From the NCBI RefSeq assembly GCF_009770985.1, contig NZ_WSRW01000002.1, positions 248,001-312,000 of the forward strand: DNA of 64,000 bases, written 5' to 3'. A program made the translations under genes and the position numbers. How positions within the stretch are numbered: the stretch's first letter is position 1; the number at the start of each line of letters is the position of its first letter. Origin of the DNA: Mucilaginibacter lacusdianchii. Lineage in GTDB: Bacteria > Bacteroidota > Bacteroidia > Sphingobacteriales > Sphingobacteriaceae. Positions 18,532-27,513 of the stretch are shown one piece after another. A model generated the notes under the pieces. It searched no databases and had not been told where the DNA came from. It saw only the letters and a program-made list of their open reading frames with translations.

Positions 18532-19539
18532 ATGTTCAATCGTCGTAAATTTATACAGTTATCAGCCGCCGGCTCTTCTTTGGCGGCATTGTCACAAACT
18601 AGTTTTGCTAAAGCGTTAAATACCACTGATCAATCTACGCTACCGGTAGTAATATCTACCTGGGATTTTGGTATTGCTGCCAATCAGGAAGCCTGGAAAA
18701 CCCTGTCAAAAGGCGGACGCGCACTGGATGCCGTTGAAGCAGGTGTACGTATTCCGGAAGCAGACATGAACAACCACTCGGTAGGCCGTGCCGGCTACCC
18801 CGATCGCGATGGGCATGTTACACTGGATGCATGCATAATGGACGAGTTGGGCAACTGCGGCGCTGTAGCCGGAATGGAAGACATTGACCATCCTATTTCA
18901 GTTGCGCGTCTGGTAATGGAAAAAACCCCTCACGTAATGCTGGTAGGCGAAGGCGCTACACAATTTGCAGTAGAACACGGCTTTAAACGCATGAAATTGC
19001 TTACGCCTGAGTCGGAAAAAGCCTGGAAAGAGTGGTTGAAAAAAGCGGAATACAAACCGGTAATCAATTTTGAAAACAAACAAGGTTTGCCCGGTAACCA
19101 GTACAACCATGATACTATTGGCATGCTGGCGCTTGATGCCAAAGGAAATATATCTGGCGCATGTACAACCAGCGGTATGGCTTTCAAACTGCATGGCCGC
19201 GTGGGCGATAGCCCGATTATTGGCGCTGGTTTATATGTTGACAATGAAGTGGGTGGGGCTACGTCTACCGGGGTGGGCGAAGAAGTTATCCGCAATGTAG
19301 GCAGCTTTTTAGTGGTTGAATTGATGCGCCAGGGTTATCCGCCAGAGCAGGCTTGCAAAGAAGCGGTAATGCGTATCATTAAAAAGAAGCCCGAAATAGC
19401 TAAACAGATACAGGTTGGATTTTTGGCTATCAACAAAAAAGGTGAACACGGTGCTTATGCTATCCAGCAAGGTTTTTCATATGCGGTATGCAACAGCAAA
19501 AAACAGGATACGTTGATTAAAGGCAAGAGTTATTATTAA
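18532..19539 (+). CDS. Glycosylasparaginase, Tat-exported (N4-GlcNAc-asparaginase)
   Basis: Cleaves the GlcNAc-Asn bond of N-glycans; an Ntn hydrolase that self-cleaves into two chains. The N-terminus NRRKFIQLSAAGSSLAAL is a Tat-type signal, so the enzyme is probably periplasmic. The autoprocessing site is HDTIGM, with cleavage expected before T195, which becomes the nucleophile. Substrate-binding phrases GACTTSGMAFK, GRVGDSPIIGAG and GGATSTGVGEE match the Elizabethkingia enzyme family. Length 335 aa is usual. The 66-bp gap from pyrC holds TATATTTA, a possible -7 box. Confidence 0.93.
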   Translation: MFNRRKFIQLSAAGSSLAALSQTSFAKALNTTDQSTLPVVISTWDFGIAANQEAWKTLSKGGRALDAVEAGVRIPEADMNNHSVGRAGYPDRDGHVTLDACIMDELGNCGAVAGMEDIDHPISVARLVMEKTPHVMLVGEGATQFAVEHGFKRMKLLTPESEKAWKEWLKKAEYKPVINFENKQGLPGNQYNHDTIGMLALDAKGNISGACTTSGMAFKLHGRVGDSPIIGAGLYVDNEVGGATSTGVGEEVIRNVGSFLVVELMRQGYPPEQACKEAVMRIIKKKPEIAKQIQVGFLAINKKGEHGAYAIQQGFSYAVCNSKKQDTLIKGKSYY

Positions 19540-19566
19540 AAATAAGGTACTGTGCGGCTATTTAGC

Positions 19567-19574
19567 TATCTTTG
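19567..19574 (+). promoter_or_regulatory. -7 box TATCTTTG upstream of cutC
   Basis: A perfect TAnnTTTG element in the short gap after the glycosylasparaginase. It predicts a leader of about 60 nt before the cutC ATG at 19640, so cutC is probably transcribed on its own. Confidence 0.55.
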
Positions 19575-19639
19575 CAACGTAGCCGCACTAAAGCCATTTG
19601 AAGAGTTTGATTAGGTTACTTTTTCAAAACTTTCAACTT

Positions 19640-20395
19640 ATGGTATTTTTAGAAGTTTGTGCTAATTCCATTACATCGGCCCTGGCGGCACAACAAGGCG
19701 GCGCCTCTCGCGTAGAGCTTTGTGAAAACCTTACCGAAGGTGGCACTACGCCTTCTTATGGCCAAATGAAGCTTACCCGCCAACTGCTGAATATCCCTGT
19801 ACATGTTTTACTACGCCCGCGAACCGGCGATTTTTTGTACAATGATTTAGAGTTCGAAATCATCAAAGCTGATTTGCAATGCGCTATCGATTTAGGCTGT
19901 AATGGTGTAGTATTAGGCATACTAAATGCTGATGGCACTATAGACATTGGCCGATGCAAGCAGTTAATTGACCTCGCCAAACAGCACAATTTGCACGTTA
20001 CCTTTCATCGCGCCTTTGATTTTTGCACGGATATGTTTCAGGCCTTGGAGCAAATTATTGCTCTGGGCTGCGACACCATCTTAACATCGGGTGGAAAACC
20101 CACTGCGATAGAAGGTGCCGGGACTATTGCTCAGCTGTTTTTACAAGCTAAGGGCCGTATCGACATAATGCCGGGTGGTGGCTTAAGCGAGTACAACGTA
20201 GCCGACTTGGTACACTTTACGGGGTCTACCTTCATCCACTCATCAGCTAAAGCACGCCATAAAACCGCCATGACCTATAAAAAGGAAAATATTATGATGA
20301 GTGGTGCTAATGTTGACGAATACGACATTCTTACTACAGATGTCGAACGTGTAAAAGCCATCATTTCACTAGCCAACGGTAACCAACATCATTAA
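19640..20395 (+). CDS. cutC: CutC family protein (copper homeostasis)
   Basis: A TIM-barrel protein linked to copper tolerance in some bacteria, though its biochemical role is unsettled. 251 aa from ATG 19640. The opening MVFLEVCANSITSALAAQQG, then GASRVELCENLTEGGTTPSYG, VHVLLRPR, GVVLGIL, THFHRAFD-like FHRAFDF, ILTSGG and IMPGGGL are the conserved family segments. An upstream TTG (19598) would add 14 residues unlike the family, so I reject it. It converges on the neighbouring minus-strand gene with only 3 bp between stops. Confidence 0.93.
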   Translation: MVFLEVCANSITSALAAQQGGASRVELCENLTEGGTTPSYGQMKLTRQLLNIPVHVLLRPRTGDFLYNDLEFEIIKADLQCAIDLGCNGVVLGILNADGTIDIGRCKQLIDLAKQHNLHVTFHRAFDFCTDMFQALEQIIALGCDTILTSGGKPTAIEGAGTIAQLFLQAKGRIDIMPGGGLSEYNVADLVHFTGSTFIHSSAKARHKTAMTYKKENIMMSGANVDEYDILTTDVERVKAIISLANGNQHH

Positions 20396-20398
20396 TTT

Positions 20399-23227
20399 TT
20401 ACAAAATACTTAGTGGCAAAATCAGCGTTATGCGGTTCTGACCGTTGCCGCCAAAAATATCATTGTTTAGTAAATGGGTGTAGCGCAAGCCAAAGGTAAT
20501 TGCACTTTCATTGAACCATTGGGTATCAAAATAAAGCTCTGCCCCTACCGATCTGAAATCGGCTTTGAATGTAGCACCATTGCTGTAAAAATCTTTTCCG
20601 TGTGTATAGTCGTAGAATACACTGCCTCTTAATCTTAACAGGTATACCAAATCGCCAAATCCAGCATCAGGGTAAGCGATTGGAAAATGATAGCTGGCTC
20701 CAATCTTCGTTAAACGGTACAAATTATCGGCCGTGTACCCTCTCGAAAAAGAGAACTGGTTGGAGAAAAAGCTATACTGCCGGTCACGCTGCTGATAAGC
20801 ACCGTTAATGACTAAACTATGATTAGGTAAAATACCCGGAAAATAAAAACTACCAGACGCTAAAAATTGGTGTGCCTGAAGGCTATTTATAGTATTGCGA
20901 TAGTTGAAAGTAATTACCTGGGCTAAATGCGGGTAGATATTTTGAACAGGCTGCGCTACCTGATTTCTGAAAGTAATGGAGTTGGTAAGGTAAGTATTAT
21001 CTGGTATAGCCTTACTAAAAATTGGTGCTACGTTGGTAACTGTGTAAGATACGCTACTGCGTAAATTCAAGCTTGTGTAATTACGTCCGGTGCTTAAATT
21101 AAGCGGCAATTGTAAACCCGCCTGCAAATTAGTTTCGTTCCAGTTGGCTTCCAAAACATTCCGGTTTTGATCCAAAAAGTAATCGCGCCGGTCAGTGGTA
21201 TAACTTACACCGCCAAACAAGTACGGAAAAGCTGCACCGTAGATACTGGTGAAGCTAAACTGCTTATACCCTTCATTACGATTATAATTAAATGATAATT
21301 CGCTTTGAAGCGTATTGAGGATATTTTCTCCGGTTAATGAAAAGGTGTAATCCGGGTCATTAAAATATGGAATTAAACTATGGAAATTGAAAGGATGCGT
21401 AAACTTCGGATATTTTTTTACAGCTAGCGGTTGTGTTGTAACGCCTGCCAGCAAATTTGCGCCGGTATCTCGTTTTAATGAGCTCAATTCGAAATCTGAC
21501 AAAGCCGCCATTGCTGCAACCGGCTTGTATTGAACGGTTGACTTATTTACATCATGCAACTGATAGCCAAACGCCGTAAAACTCATCCAAGCCAGCTTAT
21601 TGTCTGTTATAGCAGGCTGATAGTTACCGATGCTGCTTTGCAAAGAATCACTTTGCAATTCGAACAACTTTCGGCTTTTCATATCCAATGCATATAACTG
21701 ATCGTTTACACCACTAGTTGCGGCAAAGTAAACGGTATCGCGGTGAATAGCAGGAAAAGCCATGGGCGCTATATCCGGCGGTATTAAATACTCATTTTTG
21801 CCTGTTTTAAGATCAATCAGCGCAATAGTCATTTTTCCGGACGGTAACCTAACCGCCGAAATTAGCTGATTATCATTGTAGAATTTGGGATAAGTATAAA
21901 ATACCTGGTTTGGGTTGGCCACTGTATCAATCAACTTACCTGTGCTGGCATCCAATATATGCAACGCATACTTACCCGAAGGTGGCGTATTCACTACAAC
22001 CAGTTTGGTGCCATCGGCGTTAAAAGCAGGAGCAGCATATTTAGTTCGCGATGTTATTTTATGCTGCTGTCCGGTTTTAACATCCAATACTTTTAGTTCT
22101 GTGTAATCTCTATAACCCCATCGGATATCCGGGCGACGGGCGGCATAAACGATCTTACCATCTCTGTAGGCGAAATAAGAATCGTTAACCAGGTCGCTTA
22201 AGCGAATACTTTGCTCGACACCGTTTTTACGGATAACAAATACCGGCCGATGCTGGTAAGTAGATTTACGGTAGATGAGCGTACTATCGTCAACATAAGC
22301 CGGAAATTCGTTGCTGGCTATATAATGCTGATTTTTGGAATACTGCTTAATCGCGTTTTGTTGCTCGGGCGTAACCAATTGTTTTTTGAAATGATTAAAC
22401 GCTTCTGTACGGAAAGCAGAGAACCGTTGACCGGTGTGCTGCCTGAACGATTGTTGAAAAGGATAGAAAAGCGATTTATAAGCTGCGGCATCATGGGCCA
22501 CATTGCGCCAAACGTTCGGACTGAACTTATCCCGACCGTAACCAATCAGCATATATCCCATTGGATACCAATCAGGCACATAATCTTTATAAGAACCATT
22601 TCTCAGCTTCATCCAGCTATAATCTTTTCCGGCTGCCCACAATGAGCGGAAGCCGTTGTAAAACCAAGGCAATCTTCCCCTACCCTGGCTGGAGGTATAG
22701 GTTTCGTTGAAAACGGCATCACCCTCAGTAAACCAGTTGGGTATAGCCAGGCTGTAGCCAAGCGCCTGCCCGCCTTCGCCAAATACAACGTGCAAAACGC
22801 GGGTTAAGCCAACATCAAAATTATTGATTTGCTGCACGTGCCTAAACTCGTGCGTGGCCAATTGGTCGGCCTGCGGTAAGCTGCCCAAAGCAAAGCTATT
22901 TTGCGTTGGTATAACATAAAACTCACTTCTGAATGGTGCCAAACCCACATAACCGTTAGTGGTTAATGTTTGATTTTGCAGCACTATGTTTACCTGCTTT
23001 TGCCTTTTGCCGATGGTAGGCAACACAGCTTTGTTCATTTGCTGGATAATGGATGTCACCTTGCGCCCGGTTGAATCCAGTCCGGCTGGGAAAATGATTC
23101 GTGCTTGGGGCAGGGTAATCTGATTCCATTTAACTGATGGCGGGTTGCCACCAAATTCTTGTGCCTTACCAACAGTAGCTGCAAACAATAACGCAACTGA
23201 TATATATAACGCCGGCCTTCTAAACAT
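20399..23227 (-). CDS. Surface protein: metalloprotease-like domain, beta-propeller and C-terminal outer-membrane barrel
   Basis: 942 aa with a signal peptide (1-22, ending GKAQ). Residues about 35-290 look like a gluzincin-type peptidase: HEFRH at 126-130 (HExxH) with a third ligand likely E168 in NWFTEGDAVFNE. Residues about 300-600 contain WD/TolB-like propeller repeats (for example FNADGTKLVVV and DLKTGKNEYLI). The last 320 residues are rich in alternating aromatic beta strands and look like an outer-membrane barrel, although the final residues are LPLSIL and not a terminal aromatic. Related large proteins occur in Bacteroidetes, but no substrate is known. It has no close partner; cutC converges on it. 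Confidence 0.75.
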   Translation of the reverse strand: MFRRPALYISVALLFAATVGKAQEFGGNPPSVKWNQITLPQARIIFPAGLDSTGRKVTSIIQQMNKAVLPTIGKRQKQVNIVLQNQTLTTNGYVGLAPFRSEFYVIPTQNSFALGSLPQADQLATHEFRHVQQINNFDVGLTRVLHVVFGEGGQALGYSLAIPNWFTEGDAVFNETYTSSQGRGRLPWFYNGFRSLWAAGKDYSWMKLRNGSYKDYVPDWYPMGYMLIGYGRDKFSPNVWRNVAHDAAAYKSLFYPFQQSFRQHTGQRFSAFRTEAFNHFKKQLVTPEQQNAIKQYSKNQHYIASNEFPAYVDDSTLIYRKSTYQHRPVFVIRKNGVEQSIRLSDLVNDSYFAYRDGKIVYAARRPDIRWGYRDYTELKVLDVKTGQQHKITSRTKYAAPAFNADGTKLVVVNTPPSGKYALHILDASTGKLIDTVANPNQVFYTYPKFYNDNQLISAVRLPSGKMTIALIDLKTGKNEYLIPPDIAPMAFPAIHRDTVYFAATSGVNDQLYALDMKSRKLFELQSDSLQSSIGNYQPAITDNKLAWMSFTAFGYQLHDVNKSTVQYKPVAAMAALSDFELSSLKRDTGANLLAGVTTQPLAVKKYPKFTHPFNFHSLIPYFNDPDYTFSLTGENILNTLQSELSFNYNRNEGYKQFSFTSIYGAAFPYLFGGVSYTTDRRDYFLDQNRNVLEANWNETNLQAGLQLPLNLSTGRNYTSLNLRSSVSYTVTNVAPIFSKAIPDNTYLTNSITFRNQVAQPVQNIYPHLAQVITFNYRNTINSLQAHQFLASGSFYFPGILPNHSLVINGAYQQRDRQYSFFSNQFSFSRGYTADNLYRLTKIGASYHFPIAYPDAGFGDLVYLLRLRGSVFYDYTHGKDFYSNGATFKADFRSVGAELYFDTQWFNESAITFGLRYTHLLNNDIFGGNGQNRITLILPLSIL

Positions 23228-23312
23228 TGCTGTGAAAATATGCAGAAATAAGCATTAAAGCAATCTACGGGTCAATTCACAAAAGCATGACACTGTATAT
23301 GTTAAAACCTGT

Positions 23313-23320
23313 TACATTTG
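23313..23320 (+). promoter_or_regulatory. -7 box TACATTTG of hscA
   Basis: A perfect TAnnTTTG element ending 20 nt before the hscA ATG. The region is divergent from the 942-aa protein gene and only about 110 bp long. Confidence 0.55.
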
Positions 23321-23340
23321 CCGCTTGTTAATTTGATATT

Positions 23341-25197
23341 ATGGCTAAAGTTTCCATCAATCTGGCTACCGGTTCCCTGCAAAAGGAAGAAATTATTGTA
23401 GGTATTGATTTAGGCACCACCAACTCACTGGTGGCGTTCATCAATCCGGATAAAAATCCGCAGGTTATTAATGATGCCGGTAAAGGCGTGTTGGTACCGT
23501 CGGTGGTTCACTTTGATCAAACCGGTGGCATTACTGTAGGTAACGAGGCTAAAAACTATCTGATCACCGATCCGCAGAATACCATATTTTCCGTAAAGCG
23601 CCTGTTGGGCCGCTCGTATGCGGACATTGAAAATTACAAAGATCTTTTCTCGTATAAAGTAATTGATGATAATACCGAAAGCTTAGTCAAGGTAAAAGTA
23701 GGCGACCGCTTTTATACGCCAATTGAGTTATCGGGCCTGATATTAAAAGAGCTGAAAGACCGTGCAGAGCATGCTTTAAAAACGCCGGTAACCCGTGCAG
23801 TGATTACTGTACCTGCCTACTTTAACGACTCACAACGCCAGGCCACACGCGATGCCGGTAAATTAGCCGGACTGGATGTGCTGCGCATTGTGAACGAGCC
23901 TACCGCCGCAAGCTTGGCTTACGGTATTGGCTTGAATCCAGAAGAAACTAAAACTATTGCCGTGTACGATTTAGGTGGCGGCACGTTCGACGTTTCGATC
24001 CTGCAAATACAGAACGGTATATTTGAAGTACTGTCAACCAATGGCGATACGTTTTTAGGTGGCGATGATTTTGACCGCGCTATTTTTGAATACTGGATTA
24101 AACAAAACAACTTAAATGCTGCCGAACTGGCTGAAAACCGCGAATTAACGCAAGAGCTACGTTTAAAAGCTGAAGAAGCCAAAAAATCATTCACCCATCA
24201 AAGCATATTCAATGAAAAGGTAGGCGACATTTGGTGTACAATAGACCGCAACACTTTTGAGCAGTTGATATCGCCAAAAGTGGAACAAACTATAACTGCT
24301 TGTACCAACGCTCTAAAAGATGCCGGCCTAACCGTTGCTGATATCAACGAAGTAGTGATGGTGGGTGGTTCAACCCGTACAGCACTGGTAAAACAAAGAG
24401 TGGCCGAGTTCTTCAAACGCCCGGTGCATGATGACATTAATCCTGATGAGGTTGTGGCATTGGGTGCCGCTATACAGGCTGATATTTTAGCCGGTAATCG
24501 TAAAGACATTTTACTGCTGGATGTTACACCCCTATCATTAGGCATCGAAACTATGGGAGGTTTAATGGATGTGATTATTCCGCGTAATTCAAAAGTGCCT
24601 ACCAAGGCAGGGCGCCAGTATACTACCTCAGTAGATGGCCAAGTAAATATGAAAATATCGGTTTACCAGGGCGAGCGCGATTTGGTGAAAGAAAACCGGA
24701 AATTGGCGGAGTTTGATTTGAAAGGCATTCCAGCGATGCCTGCAGGATTACCTAAAGTAGATATCAACTTTTTGCTGAACGCTGATGGTATTTTAAAAGT
24801 TCAAGCCATCGAACTGCGTTCCAACACTAAACAAGAAGTGGAAGTAAAACCGGCTTACGGCATTACCGACGAACAGGTTGAACAAATGCTGATGGACAGT
24901 ATTACCCATGCCAAAGACGATGTAAACCAGCGCATGCTGATTGAGGCCCGTACTGAAGGCGAACAAATGGTATATACGGCCGAACGCTTTTTGGATAAAC
25001 ACAAAGAATATCTGAGCATCGCCGAAATTGCAGAAACGCAAAAATTCATTCAGGCACTAAAAGATGTGCTGACCAGCGGCGATAAAGATCTTATCCTGAA
25101 AAAAGTTAACGAACTGAACAACTACACCCGCCCTTTTGCCGAACGAGTAATGGATATGGCTATAAGCAAAGCCATGAAAGGCAAAAGCATAGAATAG
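23341..25197 (+). CDS. hscA: Hsp70 chaperone HscA-like (Fe-S protein assembly)
   Basis: An ATP-dependent Hsp70 that, in HscA members, helps transfer Fe-S clusters from the scaffold IscU. The N-terminus has about 17 extra residues before GIDLGTTNSLVAF, as in HscA and unlike DnaK. The nucleotide-binding domain shows VPAYFNDSQRQATRDAG, DLGGGTFDVSIL, GGDDFDRAI and VGGSTRT. The substrate-binding domain starts near residue 385 (LDVTPLSLGIETMGG). Length 618 aa equals HscA. No iscU or hscB is next to it, so assignment against a second DnaK remains slightly open. The start at ATG 23341 is supported by the -7 box upstream. Confidence 0.9.
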   Translation: MAKVSINLATGSLQKEEIIVGIDLGTTNSLVAFINPDKNPQVINDAGKGVLVPSVVHFDQTGGITVGNEAKNYLITDPQNTIFSVKRLLGRSYADIENYKDLFSYKVIDDNTESLVKVKVGDRFYTPIELSGLILKELKDRAEHALKTPVTRAVITVPAYFNDSQRQATRDAGKLAGLDVLRIVNEPTAASLAYGIGLNPEETKTIAVYDLGGGTFDVSILQIQNGIFEVLSTNGDTFLGGDDFDRAIFEYWIKQNNLNAAELAENRELTQELRLKAEEAKKSFTHQSIFNEKVGDIWCTIDRNTFEQLISPKVEQTITACTNALKDAGLTVADINEVVMVGGSTRTALVKQRVAEFFKRPVHDDINPDEVVALGAAIQADILAGNRKDILLLDVTPLSLGIETMGGLMDVIIPRNSKVPTKAGRQYTTSVDGQVNMKISVYQGERDLVKENRKLAEFDLKGIPAMPAGLPKVDINFLLNADGILKVQAIELRSNTKQEVEVKPAYGITDEQVEQMLMDSITHAKDDVNQRMLIEARTEGEQMVYTAERFLDKHKEYLSIAEIAETQKFIQALKDVLTSGDKDLILKKVNELNNYTRPFAERVMDMAISKAMKGKSIE

Positions 25198-25228
25198 AAA
25201 AAGGCCCTAACTAGTGTAGGGCCTTTTT
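25198..25228. terminator. Bidirectional terminator between hscA and orf97
   Basis: A 12-bp perfect stem AAAAAGGCCCTA / TAGGGCCTTTTT starting right after the hscA stop and ending just before the stop of the convergent minus-strand gene at 25232. Confidence 0.85.
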
Positions 25229-25231
25229 CTA

Positions 25232-25525
25232 TTAAGATAGTTTATCTATTGCTTCTTGCTCTTTCAGTTCCTGTATATGGTTCTGGTTGCTGTAGGCACT
25301 TGTTTGACCCGCAAAATCTTCTAGTATAGACGCAATGTTGTCTAAATTATCAGCGATACGCTGGTGCATATCGGGCAGGTCTTTCTCTAGGCGCTTATCT
25401 CCTAAGTCAATATTATCAACCTCAATTTTTCCAATTTTTTGTACAATAGCTTGCTGACTGTTCTTTAAATCTTCCAACTCATGGACAATTTTTTCCATTA
25501 GCTCAAACTTCCTGATCTTATCCAT
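25232..25525 (-). CDS. Small coiled-coil protein, unknown (97 aa)
   Basis: Highly charged, hydrophilic, no signal and no membrane helix. Heptad-like hydrophobics run through most of it (for example LMEKIVHELEDLKNSQQAIV and IADNLDNIASILEDF), so it is probably a helical coiled coil. I do not recognise a family. It is a single gene between hscA and the TPR gene with a divergent start; a terminator closes it on the left. Confidence 0.6.
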   Translation of the reverse strand: MDKIRKFELMEKIVHELEDLKNSQQAIVQKIGKIEVDNIDLGDKRLEKDLPDMHQRIADNLDNIASILEDFAGQTSAYSNQNHIQELKEQEAIDKLS

Positions 25526-25618
25526 ATTGATTTGAATTAGTAAGATTATATAACTAAATTTTTCGTTAAATGTTTGGTATTTGAAATATAACTAATAACT
25601 TAGTTTAAAATCATTCTT

Positions 25619-26764
25619 ATGAAAACGTTGGGGTTAGTTACAATCATGCTCTTATGCTTTACTCGGTGTTTTTCACAATCCTCTAAGATTGATAATGCCT
25701 TACTGCTGGACTATTACCAGAACCAGCGCTTTACGGAAGCTGCCGACTATTTAAAGAAAGCCTATGCAGAGCCTGTAACTGACGCCAAAGCGTTATCGCA
25801 ACTGGCTTATACCTCCCAAATGGCAGGGCAACTTGCTGACGCCGAAAACTATTATCAGCGCATGTATAATTTAGATACCACTAACCAGTCGGCTTTGATT
25901 AATATGGCTGGCATAAATATGCGCAGGGGCAACATTACTAAAGCAGAAACTTATTACCGACGCTTCATTGCATCCGACAGCACTAACTTTGTTATCTATA
26001 AATCATTAGCCAGTATCCGGCATCAGAAGTATGATATCATGGGATATGTAAACTATCTGGTTAAGGCCAATAGACTGAATCCACGTGATCCGGACGTAGC
26101 ATCAGATTTGAGTGATCAGTACGTGGAGTTAAAGCAGATCCCGCTGGCAAAAATGGTATTGGATAGTGCTTTAGTATATGATCCTGAAAACATTACACTG
26201 CTGCAAAGCCTAATTAAGCTAACTCATGCACAAAAAAAGTGGCCGGAAACCGTAAGCGCCGGAACAAAATTGCTAGCCATGGGCGATAACTCCTTCCCCA
26301 CCATTAATAAATTGGGACAGGCATATTATCACTTAAAAAATTATGAGTGCACGCTTGAAAGCTACTATAATCTGCAAGCTAATCAGCACAATGAAACCTC
26401 CTATTATTTTATGGGTATGGCTTACAAAGGGCTTAAAAACGATAAAAGTGCCATCGAGTATATGGAAAGGGCAATAAAAGACGGCATTTCATCGGCTATT
26501 GATAGTTATTACGGCGAAATGGCAGGCAGCTATCAAAAGGTTAGACAATATAATAAGGCCATATGGGCCTATCAAAAGGGCCTCCACTTTGGTGAAAGCC
26601 CTTTAATATATTATTCGATGGCCCTAATGTATGATAGCGATGTGCCGAATAAAGCCAACGCCATTAAGTACTATAAAAAGTATCTGGCTACTAAGCCACC
26701 AGTTACCCAGCAATCATTGATGGAATACAGCAAAGGCCGCTTAACCGCATTGAAAGGACGTTAG
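25619..26764 (+). CDS. Secreted TPR-repeat protein (381 aa)
   Basis: A signal peptide (about 1-19, ending RCFSQ) is followed by a string of tetratricopeptide repeats from about residue 35 to 370. Typical units are YLKKAYAEPVTDAKALSQLAY, AENYYQRMYNLDTTNQSALI, AETYYRRFIASDSTNFVIYK and AIEYMERAIKDGISSAID. TPR proteins mediate protein contacts; no enzymatic domain is present. Its stop overlaps the stop region of ribE on the other strand by 4 bp. No function can be named; exported TPR proteins of this sort are common in Bacteroidetes. Confidence 0.85.
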   Translation: MKTLGLVTIMLLCFTRCFSQSSKIDNALLLDYYQNQRFTEAADYLKKAYAEPVTDAKALSQLAYTSQMAGQLADAENYYQRMYNLDTTNQSALINMAGINMRRGNITKAETYYRRFIASDSTNFVIYKSLASIRHQKYDIMGYVNYLVKANRLNPRDPDVASDLSDQYVELKQIPLAKMVLDSALVYDPENITLLQSLIKLTHAQKKWPETVSAGTKLLAMGDNSFPTINKLGQAYYHLKNYECTLESYYNLQANQHNETSYYFMGMAYKGLKNDKSAIEYMERAIKDGISSAIDSYYGEMAGSYQKVRQYNKAIWAYQKGLHFGESPLIYYSMALMYDSDVPNKANAIKYYKKYLATKPPVTQQSLMEYSKGRLTALKGR

Positions 26765-27345
26765 CGCTGCATCAACCGGGCTACGTATTTGCCGATGATG
26801 TCAAACTCTAGATTGACTACTGAGCCTTCGCGAACGTTCTGCAAATTAGTATGCTCGTAAGTGTATGGAATAATAGCGACAGAGAAACGATTGCTTTGCG
26901 AATTTACTACTGTTAAGCTGATACCGTTGATACAGATAGACCCTTTTTCTACCGTGACATTACCCCTGTCGGCATCATATTCAAAAGTGTATTCCCAGCT
27001 ACCATTCAATTCTTTGTAGGCTACACAAACTGCGGTTTGGTCAACGTGGCCCTGCACAATGTGTCCATCTAAACGGGCATTCATTTGCATGCAGCGCTCC
27101 AGGTTAACCAAGTCGCCTGTTTTTAAGTGGCCGATATTTGATTTATTAAGCGTTTCTTCAATAGCAGTAACTGTATGCGTATTGCCATTAACAGCAACCA
27201 CTGTTAAACAGACGCCATTATGCGCCACAGATTGATCAATTTTCAATTCGGACGAAATATCCGATTGTACAGTAATATGCAAATTGCTTTGCTCCTGTTT
27301 AAGTTCGGTTACAGTACCTAAAGTTTCAATTATTCCGGTAAACAT
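26761..27345 (-). CDS. ribE: Riboflavin synthase, alpha subunit
   Basis: Converts two 6,7-dimethyl-8-ribityllumazine molecules into riboflavin plus a pyrimidine. The two lumazine-binding repeats are clear: MFTGIIETLGTV opens the first and MQMNARLDGHIVQGHVDQ opens the second (about residue 97). NGVCLTVV and NGISLTVV are the matching strand motifs. 194 aa is normal. ATG 27345. It stands alone with no rib genes beside it and I see no FMN riboswitch upstream. Its last 4 bp overlap the convergent TPR gene. Confidence 0.96.
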   Translation of the reverse strand: MFTGIIETLGTVTELKQEQSNLHITVQSDISSELKIDQSVAHNGVCLTVVAVNGNTHTVTAIEETLNKSNIGHLKTGDLVNLERCMQMNARLDGHIVQGHVDQTAVCVAYKELNGSWEYTFEYDADRGNVTVEKGSICINGISLTVVNSQSNRFSVAIIPYTYEHTNLQNVREGSVVNLEFDIIGKYVARLMQR

Positions 27346-27446
27346 ATACTTATACCCGTAAAGGGGTTTTGTTGTTATAACGCCAAAACTAATTATAATT
27401 GCGGGTGATTTTATCAGTGTAATATCATAACCAAGTCTTAAAACCG

Positions 27447-27490
27447 AAACGGCCCCTGATGAACTTTTCGTAAGTCATCAAGGGCCGTTT
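27447..27490 (-). terminator. Rho-independent terminator of the carboxylesterase gene
   Basis: A 16-bp stem with one mismatch (27447-27462 with 27475-27490) and a 12-nt loop, located 24 bp past the carboxylesterase stop. On the minus strand the right arm ends in a short T run. Confidence 0.75.
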
Positions 27491-27513
27491 TGATATACAT
27501 CATTAGGTTGTCG

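Noticed and set aside
27346..27446. FMN riboswitch upstream of ribE
   Set aside because: The about 100 bp upstream show none of the conserved stem-loop segments of that riboswitch.
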